From contig JAJEKV010000054.1 in the NCBI GenBank assembly GCA_021234155.1, forward strand, positions 1,054,001-1,118,000: a stretch of DNA of 64,000 bases, given 5' to 3'. The notes under the pieces were generated by a model. It made no database searches. It was not told where the DNA came from and worked only from the letters and a program-made list of their open reading frames with translations. The position numbers and the translations under genes were made by a program. This DNA is from Isoetes taiwanensis (taxonomy: Eukaryota > Streptophyta > Lycopodiopsida > Isoetales > Isoetaceae). Each line of letters starts with the position of its first letter. The first letter of the stretch is position 1. Below are positions 32,626-45,029 of the stretch, piece by piece.

Positions 32626-33162
32626 TGTTGGAAATGACAAAATTATGTGTCATGTGATATTCTAATCTATGAGAAGCGAAGGGCGATGATTAGAGTTGTT
32701 AAATGGTGTCATGTTATTCAAAGTTAAGCGCTTGAATGGGGAGACCTATGAGAAGCAAAGGGCGTGGGGTCAAAGTCAAAGTCAAAGTCAAAGGTGGCGG
32801 GCACACCCTACCCGGGTGTTGCTGGGCTCGCTAGAAACACACAGAAACCCCCTGCCCGCCACTTAGGGTTTTGGGTTGACTGGTCAACGGGTCAAAGTCA
32901 ACGACAGCTGGAAGATAAGGACAGCAGGGCATCCTATTATTAGGCAAGTTGAAAAACTTTCTATATGAAGGGCATGCACGATTTGACAAGTGGATATATC
33001 CAGGTTGATGAGAAAATATATATATATATGACTGATTGTCATAGAAAATATGTGGCTGAGTGCAGATACAGGTGCGTGTATGCAAATATAGGTGCGGGAG
33101 GGGTTTGAAGGAGACAGAGTCTTGGCATACTTGGGTTCGAATCCCAAGCTCTGATTCTAACA
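32626..33162 (+). repeat. Right copia LTR
   Basis: Matches the left LTR except for scattered substitutions and an extra segment of about 34 bp with a (TA)n tract near 33006-33040. Confidence 0.92.
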
Positions 33163-33418
33163 CAATGAAACATTGGGAGGTTTTGTGAGAAAGGAGGATA
33201 TTTGCATTGTTTGTAAACTTTACAACAAACCCCTTCATCTCTTTCCAGATCGAGGGGATGTGGTTGAAAATATGAAGGAGCACATCAAAAGTACTCGTCA
33301 TGCTCAGAAATGGGCAGCAAATGAAAGAAAAGAAAATGAATGCCAAGCACCAAGGCAAATTGGAAGACCAAGGAAAGAGATCGTGGTGGACGCATCACAA
33401 AAAAACATGCTTGCATTC

Positions 33419-34279
33419 CTAGGATGGGTCCTATGATAGGCATATACTGGCGAAGTGGTGTTCTCATTGAGCTTTGTAAAACATTGAGTACAAATGAATC
33501 CCTCACTAGGGATAGATAAATTTGGAAATATGAACTTTAAATGCTCCGAAACTAGACAATCATCGAGAGCATGATAATACTGAAGAATACAACATAAAAT
33601 ATGGTTTTATCTGCCACTTGGTCGATGCAAAAGTGAGAAGACCTGGTGACTGGTTCTCATCGGGAGGAAGAACCACGCCTTCTTAGGTTTTTGAGCAAAT
33701 AGTTGAAGCACGACCCCATACACTCTGGCAACCACAAGACCTTAAAAAATCCTGCAGAGGCAAGGCTGAAAGAAAAATAACCCGTCAATGAGTTAGATGC
33801 CATAGGCAAGAAGACTCGGAGGCTCCAGGGCCACGCCGAGAAAGAAACAACAGCCGACCAATCGGGAACCGTCCGCGAAAAATGACCCTCGCGGGAAAAA
33901 CAACCGATTAGTGCTGCCTCGGAGGCTACGTTGCCACGCCGAGAGAAAATGAAAAAGAGTTATGCCCCAGAAGCTATAGTGCCATGCCGAGAAAGAGTAA
34001 ACTAATAAATATGCCTCAGAGGCTACAAAGCCACGTTGAGGAAATAAAGAATGCAAAATTAAAGGACGTAGAAAAGAAAGGAAATAATGGACATGATCAA
34101 ATGCAAATAACCATAAGGGCGGGAGGGTGAGGGAAGCTGATAGGATAGAGAAGAAGGAGAAAATAGCTCAAGGGAACGCCGATGATATGACAATGAAGAG
34201 AGGCTGAATAAATAGGAGTGACAAAGGAACGTCCCCATCCAAGGAATGTCGGTTCTATTGCTGTCGCAATAGAACCGTG
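33419..34279. mobile_element. Unclassified element E1 (861 bp)
   Basis: Begins with the 33-bp left end shared with E2 (CTAGGATGGGTCCTATGATA...) and ends with the 143-bp right end shared with E2 (34137-34279). GCATTC lies on both sides (33413-33418, 34280-34285). The interior is non-coding and carries four imperfect copies of a palindromic motif of about 32 bp, at about 33814, 33921, 33964 and 34014 (CTCGGAGGCT...GCCACGCCGAG). Confidence 0.65.
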
Positions 34280-37200
34280 GCATTCCTAGGATGGGTCCTA
34301 TGATAGGCATATACTGGCCGAAAGAAGAGGAACAAACTCAAAAACTACTCAGCATGGAGACTGAAAAGAAGAGAAGCTAAAGAGAAATATTGTATAAGGA
34401 AAGGGAGAGACGAGTCTACAAGGGTCACTGGAAAAGAATGCGCAGATAAGGCTGATGGGACAGCGGAACAAAATGGATCTAAAAATGGCAACAACAAAGG
34501 CACAAGAAGAGACAAAACATCGAAAGAGCCGATGGGAGGAATGACGAGTGAAGAAGAACACACAAAAAGGAAGAACATAATACGGTAGAAAGGAGCCAGA
34601 TAAGTGGGAGCCAGAATGGATAGTGGCAAAGAGAGTGGAAAAGAAAAAGTGGAGAAGGTGAATGGGGACAAAACTCAGCAGGAAAAGCGGACGGAGAAAA
34701 GGAATCAATGATCCACATCGTTAACGAATAAACAATGAAAAAACACACACGAAACAAATGAATGCATGGAACAAAAGGAAGGATAGAAACACGAACCAAC
34801 AAGGAACTAAAAGAGCAAAAAGAAGGTCAACAAGATCGCCAAACAGAGAGTGAACAAAAAAAGAGCTAGAGACCAGGAAAACAGGACTAATATGGTGCCA
34901 AACAGGACGGACCAATAGGTGGAAAATTAATAGTATCCAAAACTACACATATAAGGAGATGTGAACCCGAAGGAAGTAACCTAACTCACAGAGACAACAA
35001 GAGACAACAACCGAAGAGACCGAAAAATGGGACCACAAAAAAGATAAGAAAGTGAACAAGTGTTGCACAAAGGCGAGTATCGACGCAAAAAAGAGGGGCC
35101 CAACAGGAGGAATGCAACTGCAAATAGGATGACTAAAGCGAAAGATAGAGAACTAGGAACAACAAGACCAACCACCGGATAGGTAACTTTATAAATGAAT
35201 GGCTCAATAGGACGAACGAGGCAGAAGGAGCAAGTAGGGAGTGGAGAAGAGGGCTCATTGAGCGCCAAAGATCAACGGAGGCAACTAGGGTAAGAAGGAA
35301 GGACGAGGACACCAAGAAATTGGAGCAAAAAAGACAAGAGAAGATAGAGCCAAAGGAGCAAAATAGAATGGCACGTATACTGGAATCCGAACAAGAGGAT
35401 GCATAAAAGTGAAGGATGCAATGGAACAATGCAAAGAAAGATAGAAATGGAAGATAAAAATGAAGGAAACAATGGAACAATGCAGGAAGAGATGGGGACA
35501 TGAACTAATAGGATAACATCAGACAAAGCCATGAGCATGACGACATCAACAAAAATAAAGATCGCAAATGACTAATGAACTACAACAAATGACTAATGAA
35601 GCAGAAAATACTACACAACACGGATACTATAAGCAAAACTAACCTAACTAGCAAGAAAACAAAGAGCAAAACGACCAAGAAACCAAAGAAAGGACGATGC
35701 AACTGAAGGAGTAATAATGTCAACAAAAACCAAAGAAAGAAAGATGCAACTAAAGGAGTAATAACGTCGAGAAAGTTGAACGAAATAAGAAGCCAAAGGA
35801 ACTCAGAGAATGAAACAACGCACACATAAGAAATAGAGAAATGACATCAAATAAAGCTATTGGGATTATAAAGAGCGTATAGCAACTGGAACGCAGCAAA
35901 GCTACAATGGAGGGGGCGGATGGAATTGGTGAAAGAGGAAGCAATGGAATCAAGTCAAAAAACCAGAAAGAGGGATTAATGGGGTAGGAGGACCCGGACG
36001 CAAGAGCAACAAAGGTCAAGGTGATAAATAAAAAAAGGCCAACGCGAATCAGGCAGGAAGTCTGAAAGCCCAAAAGAACACAAAAAGTCGTGGAAAAGAG
36101 GAAGCACAAATCACCTGATTGAAAGATTACGGTAAAATAACTAAGGGGTCAACAAGGCAAGATTTGGACAAACAAGAAACCAAATGAACATGAGAAAAAG
36201 CCAAAGGAAGAAACAAATCTATGAGGATCAATGCATAGATAAAAAGATGCACTTAAAAGGTAGAAGCCATTGAAAGAAATGGGTCTACAAGGATCAATGC
36301 GCATAGATAAGGGGCTGATGGGAAACATGAAGCAAGTGGAAGAACAGGGTAAGAGAAACAATTAAGGAGGTCCAAAATACCAGAACAAGGGAGTACATCA
36401 AGTGTTGAATGAAGTAACAAAAAACAAAGGGAAACAGAATAATGGAACAAACACGACATACAAGACAAGGAAAAGTGTCGGAGTCCCGAAATAATAAAAA
36501 CATCACGGGAAAAGAACTATGCTAGAGTACCAGACCAAGGAAATGCATCAAGTGAAGAAATGGAACAATGCAGCGAAAAATGAACAAGGAACTACTAGGA
36601 TAAGAATAAATAAATCTACGAATACGACAAAACAACCACAACAATAAAGACCTAACCAAATTAGTGCACTAAAGAATATCACCGCATAAAAAATAGAGCG
36701 ATCAAAAATTGAACACCACGTCCAAAGATAACAACTGAGGTAGCAATGGCACTAAATGTATGGACGGTGATGTCATATAGCCCTAGAGTCAATCAGAATA
36801 ATGGAAACAGGGAATAATAGAAACGACGAGAAAAATACAAATGAAATCAGCACACTCAAATCTCGAAATCAAGCAATACCATGGAAAAGAGAAACTCCAA
36901 AGCTAGTTTCGGAAGAGAGTGGGCAAAGGTAATCTAGAAAGAGAAATGAAAAAGCAACCACCAAAGGAAGCCATCACCTTCTGAAAAAATCAAATGTATT
37001 TATCACAGCCTTCTCCATCCGAATCTCAAAAAACGAACAAAATAGATCCATTTGCAAATTTAAAACACTAGCAATCATACCATGACTCCCTAATAGAAAG
37101 ATAAAGACAAACAGACATGCAACCAAAAGTAAAACTATGAAAAAAATAATATAGAGCTGGCAAGTAGAAAATCACAGATGTACAAGCTCTCGAACCAATA

Positions 37201-38048
37201 TCCCCAAGCTATAAATCATGAGCCAAAAAGATAAATGCACAACACCAAGAATGGATAACGAAGCAACAAAAGAACGTTGAAGGAAGAATATGAACAAAGA
37301 CATAATACAAGTGCCAATGGGGCAAAAGGGACTAATGAATAACTCAACAAGTGGGGCATGTAAGATATAATGGTGTCCAAGGCCCATCATATATCAACAA
37401 AAGCAGTAGAGAAAGTCGAACAACAAGAGTAAATTTAGGCCAATGAAACAAATGGTGCGGGAACTAACAAACTGAAAAACAAGTCCATATGGCAATCAAG
37501 AATAATGGAACCAATGACAACCCTAGACAAAGCAACATAGGGAGAGCAAATGGAATAGGCTAGGCAAATGGAACAAATAGAATATTAGCCAATGGGACAA
37601 AGAGTTCCAATGAGACAAGGATAAGCAAAATGAACTGGGACAAATAGACTCAAAGTGATAAATTGCAAAATCGAAAGCACTAAAAACTCGACCAATGTAG
37701 AGACGAAAACATCCACAAGAAGCAAACATAACCATTAGAAGAGATCAAAGCTGGCAATATATAACAAGCTTCGTATGGCAAGGCTAAGAATCTACCACAA
37801 TGCAACGAAACAAAGAGCAATAAAAGTTATGGATTGCAACTTGTAATATATCGCACTTCTGATGGCAAGAATAAGACTTTACCACAACCCAATGAAAAAC
37901 CAGTAATTAAAATGGAGAAGATACCACGACCGAAACCAGATAATATAGCAAAAAACACAAGCAGCCTAGATGGAGTATCATGATGCCGTGGGGTGAATCG
38001 AAGTACAAAAAAGATCCATAGAAAATCGGCAGGTGAACCTTCGGAAGA

Positions 38049-38640
38049 CAAAATATCACATACCAAGGCAGTTGAATGAAATGTGAATACAACAATATAT
38101 CTTGCCAAAAACTAACGAAAGACATTGATGGACAAAAAAACATTCTATGGATAATCAATAAGGTGATGTCTTGCCGTTAGTATAAGGATTAAAAATGCCT
38201 CAAAATAGGACTAAACTCATCTGGATCTCCACAACGACAAAGAAAAGCCCAAGTAGACCATACATGGCACTCGAAGGACCAACATTCGAAAAATGAATTA
38301 AACCAATGCCTAGTCAAAATTGACGCGCCGAATGAATGAAATGAGAAAACAAACCCTACCTAGGTTGCGCTCGAAAAAATCCACGAAGAATTGGCATGCA
38401 GACACTAGGAAGATGAAATATCATATACCAAAGGCAAGAAACGATAATATGTCTCGCAAAAGACATTTTATAAAAATGAACAAGAAAACATATTCTGGAC
38501 GAGAAACAATAAGGATAAGAGATGTCAACCCATTACTATAAGGATTAAAGCCTAGACCTTTACAAAAGAAACATTTTAAAATAGGACATAGTCATATGGA
38601 TCTCTCCAACCACAAAGAAGGCCTGACTAGACCATACATG
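38049..38640 (+). repeat. Diverged tandem repeat, period about 360 bp
   Basis: 38049-38280 and 38418-38640 share, in order, ATATCA.ATACCAA, AAAGACATT, TATAAGGATTAAA, AAAATAGGAC and GACCATACATG. Within element E2. Confidence 0.55.
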
Positions 38641-38810
38641 AAATGTAATACTGTGATCCATGTCTATCCAACAACATCTACTAAATTTACCTCCAAACAA
38701 TTTAAAAAAGGAAGATAAATTTTGGTGTAACGGCATATATGTAGTAACTCTGCAATCCACAACGAAAGATAAAAACTCCCCCAAAACAATCACAATGAAA
38801 AATAAAAATG

Positions 38811-39070
38811 TCCCTGAACCATTGAATCCGAAACCACATTTCATTCGAAGTTTGAATCTATGAAAAACTGACTCTAAATCATTAAATCGGAAAAATCGTT
38901 TCATCCAAAGTTTGAACCCATGACCATTCAAATTGACTCTAAATCATTAAATCGAAAAAAATCGTTTCATCTGAAGTTTGAACCCATGACCATTCAAATT
39001 GACCATTCAAATTGACTCTAAATCATTAAATCGGAAAAATCGTTTCATCTGAAGTTTGAACCCATGACCA
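38811..39070 (+). repeat. Tandem repeats of about 65 bp
   Basis: Three close units and one diverged first unit, each with AATCATTAAATCG, ATCGTTTCATC and AAGTTTGAACCCATGACC. Between units 2 and 3 the 13-base piece GACCATTCAAATT is itself doubled. Confidence 0.8.
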
Positions 39071-42000
39071 TAAAATGACAATAATCGAGCAAACCAATAC
39101 ACCATGCCAAATTTTATTGATAAATTGCTAACTGTTATAAAAATAATCTGCTAACGAAGGTGAACCCACTTACAGAACTGATTTACACAGGGAAAGTTTT
39201 CGGTGAAGCTTGAGAGTTGCGGCAGCGATCTGAGTCCTTACAAGGTTGTCACGATCTGAGTTTCTACTGCAAGATCCAGGTTCGACTTCAAATCCCCGCT
39301 ATCAAAGATCCGGAGGTTAGACTCGGCTCAAAAACTAGCCTTAAGAAACGAATCGAAGCTGGGTCTCTATACAAGCACAGACAATCATGAAAACGGCCCA
39401 GCCAAAAGGCCCTCATACTAAATATCAAGGCAAAAAACTCGAAATCAATATAAACAAGAATCAGATGAGGGTTTGCAACCATCGATATGCCGAACCACAG
39501 ATCGCATCTGCAAAAAAAAATAGAATAATAAAGGCATATCATCCGGCATGCCCTGTGCAGCAGAAAGATGCGTTCCAACCATCGATTCATGCCCTATGCT
39601 CTGGCAAGATCAGAAAGACAATAGATTAAAAGCTATCCACAAATATGTTGCATGGCCTACAAGGATTCTACAAACCAAAGAAGTGGATTCACGCGAAACC
39701 CTCATCGCTAAGAACCCATTCAAAATAGAAACCAAGAAAACCCAAATCTAGATTGCACAAAAAATCTGGCCGAAAAACTATTCACTTAAGGTTTTATGAG
39801 AACTAGCAGCAGCTGATAGCAATGGCCGAATCCAAGCCGGAAGAAGAGCCGTACTGCAGAGCTTCCTGAAAAAGCTAAAAGAAACTTGGAGAGAAATGGA
39901 AAAGATGCGACATCCAACTTAGCAAGCACAGAAATCCAACATCCCAGGCAGAGAAATAAAAAAGGAACATTATCATCAAACCGCTTGCAGTATCGCCAAA
40001 CAGCAAAGGCGAGATCTCTAGGCGAGATCTCTTAGCAGCTTCTCTAAGAAAGATTAAACATAGTAGGAATAGTCTTTAAACTGATAGGATAGAGAAGAAG
40101 GAGAAAATAGCTCAAGGGAACGCCGATGATATGACAATGAAGAGAGGCTGAATAAATAGGAGTGACAAAGGAACGTCCCCATCCAAGGAATGTCGGTTCT
40201 ATTGCTGTCGCAATAGAACCGTGGCATTCTTTCGTAGAGGTAAGGCTGCACTTGCTTTGTTTTTAGTTATTTATACCATTTATATTTAGTTGAGGCTCTA
40301 ATTTATTCACTAATCTCTGTTTTACAGTAGACCTGCTTTGCCCACAATAATTTTGGTTTATTGGATTTTGTTTGTTCCTCTCTTTCGCTTATATTGACCA
40401 ATCTAAAGACACTAATTTGGACTGTTGCACATTTTATAGAGCCGGGAACACAAAGCGAGGCCGAATGTAGTACTTCAAGTAAGTGCAAAGGCCCCGATTT
40501 ATGTTCATTTACATTCCAACGTGTTGTTTTCTACATTATTCTTGCATTATCTCTTCTATATTTCTAGTCTTAGCCTCTTGAAAACAGGAAATCTCTATTT
40601 GGCTTTATTATGTTGGGGATTTTGGCAATTAGAGTATAGATATGGCCAGTGATGACTTTAAGGTGTGAAACTTCGTAAAGTTGCTATATTTTGCCATTTT
40701 CTAAAATATGGATTCGATGGTTTACTAGGATGCGTACGCTAAAGAACTTCATAAAATCGCCAAAATTTGATAATATTGCATCCCAATTATAGTAAATTCG
40801 CCAAATTAATGGACATTTTACAGTAAAAACCTCAATTTTATGGTAAAACATCCAATTCTACTAAATTCGTTTCTATAAAAATGTTGGAAAATTAGGAAAC
40901 AATCGCCACCATTTCTATAGTTTAGAAGCAGCTAGAGGATGATAAAGTCATCACTGGATATGGCTCCAACACAAGGGACTTAAGGGCTTTTTTGGATGAA
41001 TCAAAGGCTGGAGGAAATTGGTACTGTGAACCGATGTTAAATGCAAGTTTTGAGCATGATGGGAGGCGCATTTGCATTGCTGGCACCTTTAGGCACGTCT
41101 CTTGTCGTAGAATATGTGAGAGTGGCCAGCAGTTCTCGAATCTCCAATGCTCATTTTGTGCTTCAATACCAAAAGAAAGTGATTTTCGTATGAGAGTTTA
41201 TAGACAAGAACAAAGAAAAGTTAGTAGAGGTCTAAGACGTACAAATCAGCACATAAGAGTGGATTACCTAACTAATACGGAGCTGAAAGATATCGCTAAA
41301 GATTCAAGGGCCGAAAATAGACAGTTAAGAAAAGATTTGATGTTTTGTAAAAGAAAAAATGTGGCTTTATCAGTGAAGGTGAGAACAATTAGGGATTCCT
41401 TGTGTGAATCCATGAATCGTACGGATGTGAAAAAGTTTTGTAGAGACATTGTTGAGGCCCATACACGAGGAAAATTTGAAGGTAAGACAGCTCTATGGAA
41501 CTTCCTTACAGATGTTGCCTAAAACATAATTAGGCCAGGTTATAAGAGAAGATAAAGACCACAAAAGACCTATTTGAGACAATCAAAATTTGGGGCGGAC
41601 AAAGAATGCATAACTTTTTATCCATTAACTTTTCAGGCCCTAGTTTGTCTACCACGCTGCGATCGACGAGGAAGAATTTTGTTTTCAAATGTGGCATAAG
41701 GGAAGAAATGTTTGCCTTTCTAGGAGGTGTGTATTCCAGCCATATGACACGAATTGGCTTGCCACTTGGATCAGTACCATCCATTGTGGCAGAGGATGAG
41801 ACTGTTATAAAGAGAGCAGTATAATGGATTGCAAGAGATGACACCTTGATTGGATTTTGTGGTTTGAAAGAAGGGCATACTTGTGAAATGAATTTTGTAG
41901 TTCATGTTGGTAGTGGAGAGGTTGGATACACAACCATAATGGATGCATTTGAGTTAAACACCATTGCACACTTTGCACGAGTTCTAATTGTGAATCCTTT

Positions 42001-44161
42001 GCATCCGCGCCTGCCTAGACTTGTCTTGTCTATCCAACTTACATGCAATAAGTTCAACCATGACGAGGTAAGAATCCAATGGCAAAAGGTTCAAGCCTTT
42101 TGGGATTCACACGTGAGGCATGTATTGGGACCATTAATCGGTCATAGCTCTGATGGAGATGCACGTCGTAGGGCATGTATGCTTGAAGACTACACGTCCT
42201 TGAAGCAAGTGAATGGAAGATATGCCATACCTTGGGAGGGTTGGGTGTTTACTGCAGCCATAAGAGATGATGGAAGCATTTGTGGACTTCATGATCAAGA
42301 TTTCATCCATAATGGCAAGAAACTAATCAATCCGATGGACAATGCTTCAAGAAGATTGTATCTAGGAAATGAGTATGTGACATTGAATGATGTATGGCAT
42401 GTCTTCAACATGTTTCAAGGGGAACATGGACTCCAATTGGGAGATGTCGAAAGGAAAGATAGGCAAAATTGGAGGGCTGCTCAAAGGATAGCTTCACGAA
42501 AGGTTCAGGGATGTTTGCAAAGATTAAGAGATCCAAGTACTTCTAAACCTATGAGAACTTTAGGGACTGAAATATACTTGCATGTTGTTTCCCACTACAT
42601 TGACATATTTTTATCACCACATTTGGATCTTCAGGCACGTGTGAAAGCGGCTTCAACGGTCTCTTTTTTCTTTAGGTATGTTTGAACTGCAATTGAACTT
42701 ATGCTTAATAGTCTTTCCTTCTCATATTCTAATTGTAGGTTATGGAGACTATGGATAATCAATCATGAGACACATTCTTTGACCAAGAACTTCATATCCC
42801 GCGAGACCTTTCTTGATATTCAGCTCTCATGCCACTTTGTAGTTTTGCTAGTAAGGTACTTCAATGAAACATGCACAGGTATGGCTGTCCCATTGCATTG
42901 TACAGGGTCAGATTGTTGTGAGAATTTTTTCTCCAAAGTGGGCGGCATGGTTAGGAATGAAAGATCCTATACAGGGGCTGATCTTCTAGAAACATGTAAT
43001 GCTTTGAATAGGGTGGCCGAATTCCAAGCTCTAGGTGACTTGTTATTCCCTGCTGCACATATAAAACAAGAGAACATTTGGCAAGTGCTGGAAAGAAAGG
43101 TAGATAATGCAGGAAATGAAATCAGGGCTGATCTATGTGATCTAAGTGAAGTAAGTACCAATGACAAGATTGTGGATGCCTTAAAGGACAGTTTCAAGTA
43201 TGCTCAAGCATTATGTGCTCAAGTAGGTATTACATGTGATAAAGAAGGCGCAGAAACATGGTGGGAAACACCATGGAAACATGAAGATTATTTTCATCGT
43301 GACTACTTCAAGCAGTTAGACACTACACAAATTGAAGATGAATCTGATGTTGTTGAGATTGAAGAAGATAATACAAGTATAAGAGACAATAGTGCAAGTG
43401 AATCCCATGACATTGTGGCTGAGATGGAGCTTAGGCACACGTTTGAAGCCATGCTTGATAAGACTGAAAACTCACATTCCCAAGTAGATAGAACCGTGAA
43501 GGTAGACGGTAAACTAGTATGCAAGGCCACTTTAGTGAGCCAGCTTAATGGCAATCCTTGGTTGTCAAAAGATAGATTGACAAAAGTTAAACATCATGCT
43601 TTTCTTGATGCAAATTCGAAGGTAGTAAATGCAGCAACTTCACTTGGAATAGGTTCTGATTGTGCAGTTTATTTTGAGAATGATGAGGAGTTAAGCAAAA
43701 GAATGCGTGGTGGTGGAAGAGAGCAGCAGAAGAGCTTGGTTTGGTACTTGGGACGTGTGCTTTCTATTCGAAAAAAGATTGGAAGAGCTTGGAAGGAAAG
43801 TAGAGAAAGCATTGACCTCATTGATGGGCCCTCATACTTGGTGGAGTTGAATTTGGCATGGTACAATGAACACAAGACGGGAAGGAGGACATGGTTTACC
43901 TATGACAACTTCGATAATCAAGTAATATCGCTTGATTCCGTCATCTCATTGGCTTGTTTGACATATAAGCCTGAAAATGGTAGATACTTTCTTGATGAGA
44001 ATGATAGAAGACAATTTAATGGCTTTCTAAATGATCAAATGAAAGGTATCTAGCATCTAATTAATATGTTTGTATATTTCATTGTGTTTGGATATTGTAG
44101 TCTAATAATTTGTGTTTCTCTTTCTTGCATTTCAGGGAACAAAGGGAAGCAGAAGGTGTGA

Positions 44162-45029
44162 TTGCCTCAAGGATTGCCTAAGCATCTGTTAGCTGATCAT
44201 AAAGCATGAACGTGAGCATTTGATCATAAACAGTAGCATTTTGTTGTCACCTTAAGGATTCTGTCCAAGACTACAGATTATTTTCATGCTTAAGGCATTT
44301 TGTTAGGATTAATAGCATTTTCAGCTCGGATCTAAATCTCTAAGCATCAGGCTTGGCTTTTTTAACACAGGGGTTTATGTTACTGGCTTCTAAATCTTTT
44401 TATCTTTTGTTTATCTGTACATTATAAGCTGGAATACACGTTTCTAAGTGGGGCCAATGACTTGTCTTTAAACTGTCTGCAATGGAAAGAGCAGAGAAAA
44501 AGATACTACTCTTTTAGTTAAGCTGGAATACACGTTTCTAAGTGGGGCCAATGAGTTGTCTTTAAACTGTCTGCAATGGAAAGAGCAGAGAAAAAGATAC
44601 TACTCTTATAGTTAATATCTTACACATGCATGTCTTCTAAATTTATTTCTCTTTTGTTTATCTCTTTCTCACACATGCATGTCTGTTTACTTATAAATTT
44701 GTCACATGCATGTTTTGGTATGCATGTTTTGAATTGTTCTTTTAGGTTGTTGCAACTGGAATTGTAATAACAGGATTGTAAAAACAGTATTGTAAAAACT
44801 GCTCAACTCGTTCTAAAAACCATTTTATATTCAAATATTTAAACCTGCTTTACAAAAACAGCAAGTGCAGACTTGCCAACCGGTTACAAAACACAGCACA
44901 TCAAAAAAAGCTTACAAGTTCTTTACAAAAACTATGTTTACATAACAGCAATAAGCATTGCATGTTTAAAACTCCAGCAGGGAACAAAAAACTTGAAGAT
45001 TTACAGCAGGGACCAGTATGTTTGAAGAT
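44162..45029. other. 3' region of the 20-kb element's gene
   Basis: Non-coding, apart from the tandem duplication at 44426-44613. T-rich 3' untranslated character. Confidence 0.45.
44426..44613 (+). repeat. 94-bp tandem duplication
   Basis: Units 44426-44519 and 44520-44613 differ at two positions (GACTTG/GAGTTG; CTTTTAG/CTTATAG). Confidence 0.9.

Larger units (their letters stand above)
28166..33162 (+). mobile_element. Ty1/copia retrotransposon
   Basis: LTRs at 28166-28668 (503 bp) and 32626-33162 (537 bp) begin TGTTGG and end CTAACA. A 5-bp target duplication CAATG lies at 28161-28165 and 33163-33167. The primer binding site TGGTATCAGAGC (28670-28681, initiator Met tRNA) and polypurine tract GAAGGGGGAA (32616-32625) are in place. 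Domain order gag, protease, integrase, RT, RNase H defines copia. It sits in an exon of the 20-kb element's gene, whose frame rejoins (DLYN-ETLGG) when it is removed. Confidence 0.93.
34286..40223. mobile_element. Unclassified element E2 (5.9 kb)
   Basis: Same ends as E1. The right end (40081-40223) appears identical to 34137-34279 over the whole 143 bp plus GCATTC. It contains an 11-bp stem hairpin GGTTCTATTGC / GCAATAGAACC. Removing E1, E2 and two GCATTC copies restores an exon that runs LAF-FRR into a splice donor. No protein-coding domain was found. 34.3-38.1 kb is strongly purine-rich on the plus strand, so it yields many Leu/Phe/Ser-rich open frames on the minus strand that I do not regard as genes. 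I could not place it in a superfamily. The ends are not TG/CA, and no clear inverted ends are seen apart from a weak CATTCCTAGGATGGG / CATTCCTTGGATGGG similarity. Confidence 0.6.
27343..44161 (+). pseudogene. Multi-exon transposase-like gene of the 20-kb element
   Basis: The N-terminal exon runs 27343-28165 (MATHMNVVICLSEGDENKQE; acidic middle; VVFCIWYVECHARYG). It is cut by a copia element after DLYN and resumes at 33168 (ETLGGFVRKEDICIVCKLYN), with a zinc-finger pattern C..C...H...H. It is cut again after NMLAF and resumes at 40230, ending at a donor (CGTAGAG/GTAAGG). A short exon at about 40440-40478 is followed by AFLDESKAGGNWYCEP from 40960. Then come VPSIVAEDETVIKRA (candidate first D), IGHSSDGDARRRACM (second D), a verified-phase 62-bp intron 42676-42738, and GSDCCENFFSKVGGM (candidate E). 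A BAH-like tail follows (VWYLGRVLSIRKKIGRAW), then a last intron 44046-44135 and stop at 44161. Stops near 41521, 41570 and 41822 make it a pseudogene. Confidence 0.6.

Noticed and set aside
34345-38160. Many overlapping minus-strand open frames rich in Leu, Phe and Ser, resembling membrane proteins
   Set aside because: They arise from the purine-rich plus strand, which lacks minus-strand stop codons. They overlap in all three frames and have no conserved motif.
38811-39070. CRISPR-like array
   Set aside because: The repeats are contiguous tandem units without unique spacers, in a plant genome.
34137-40229. The 149-bp direct repeat as short LTRs (TGATAGG...GTGGCA)
   Set aside because: The flanks give no matching duplication under that reading. 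GCATTC with the shared 33-bp left end explains all three junctions better.
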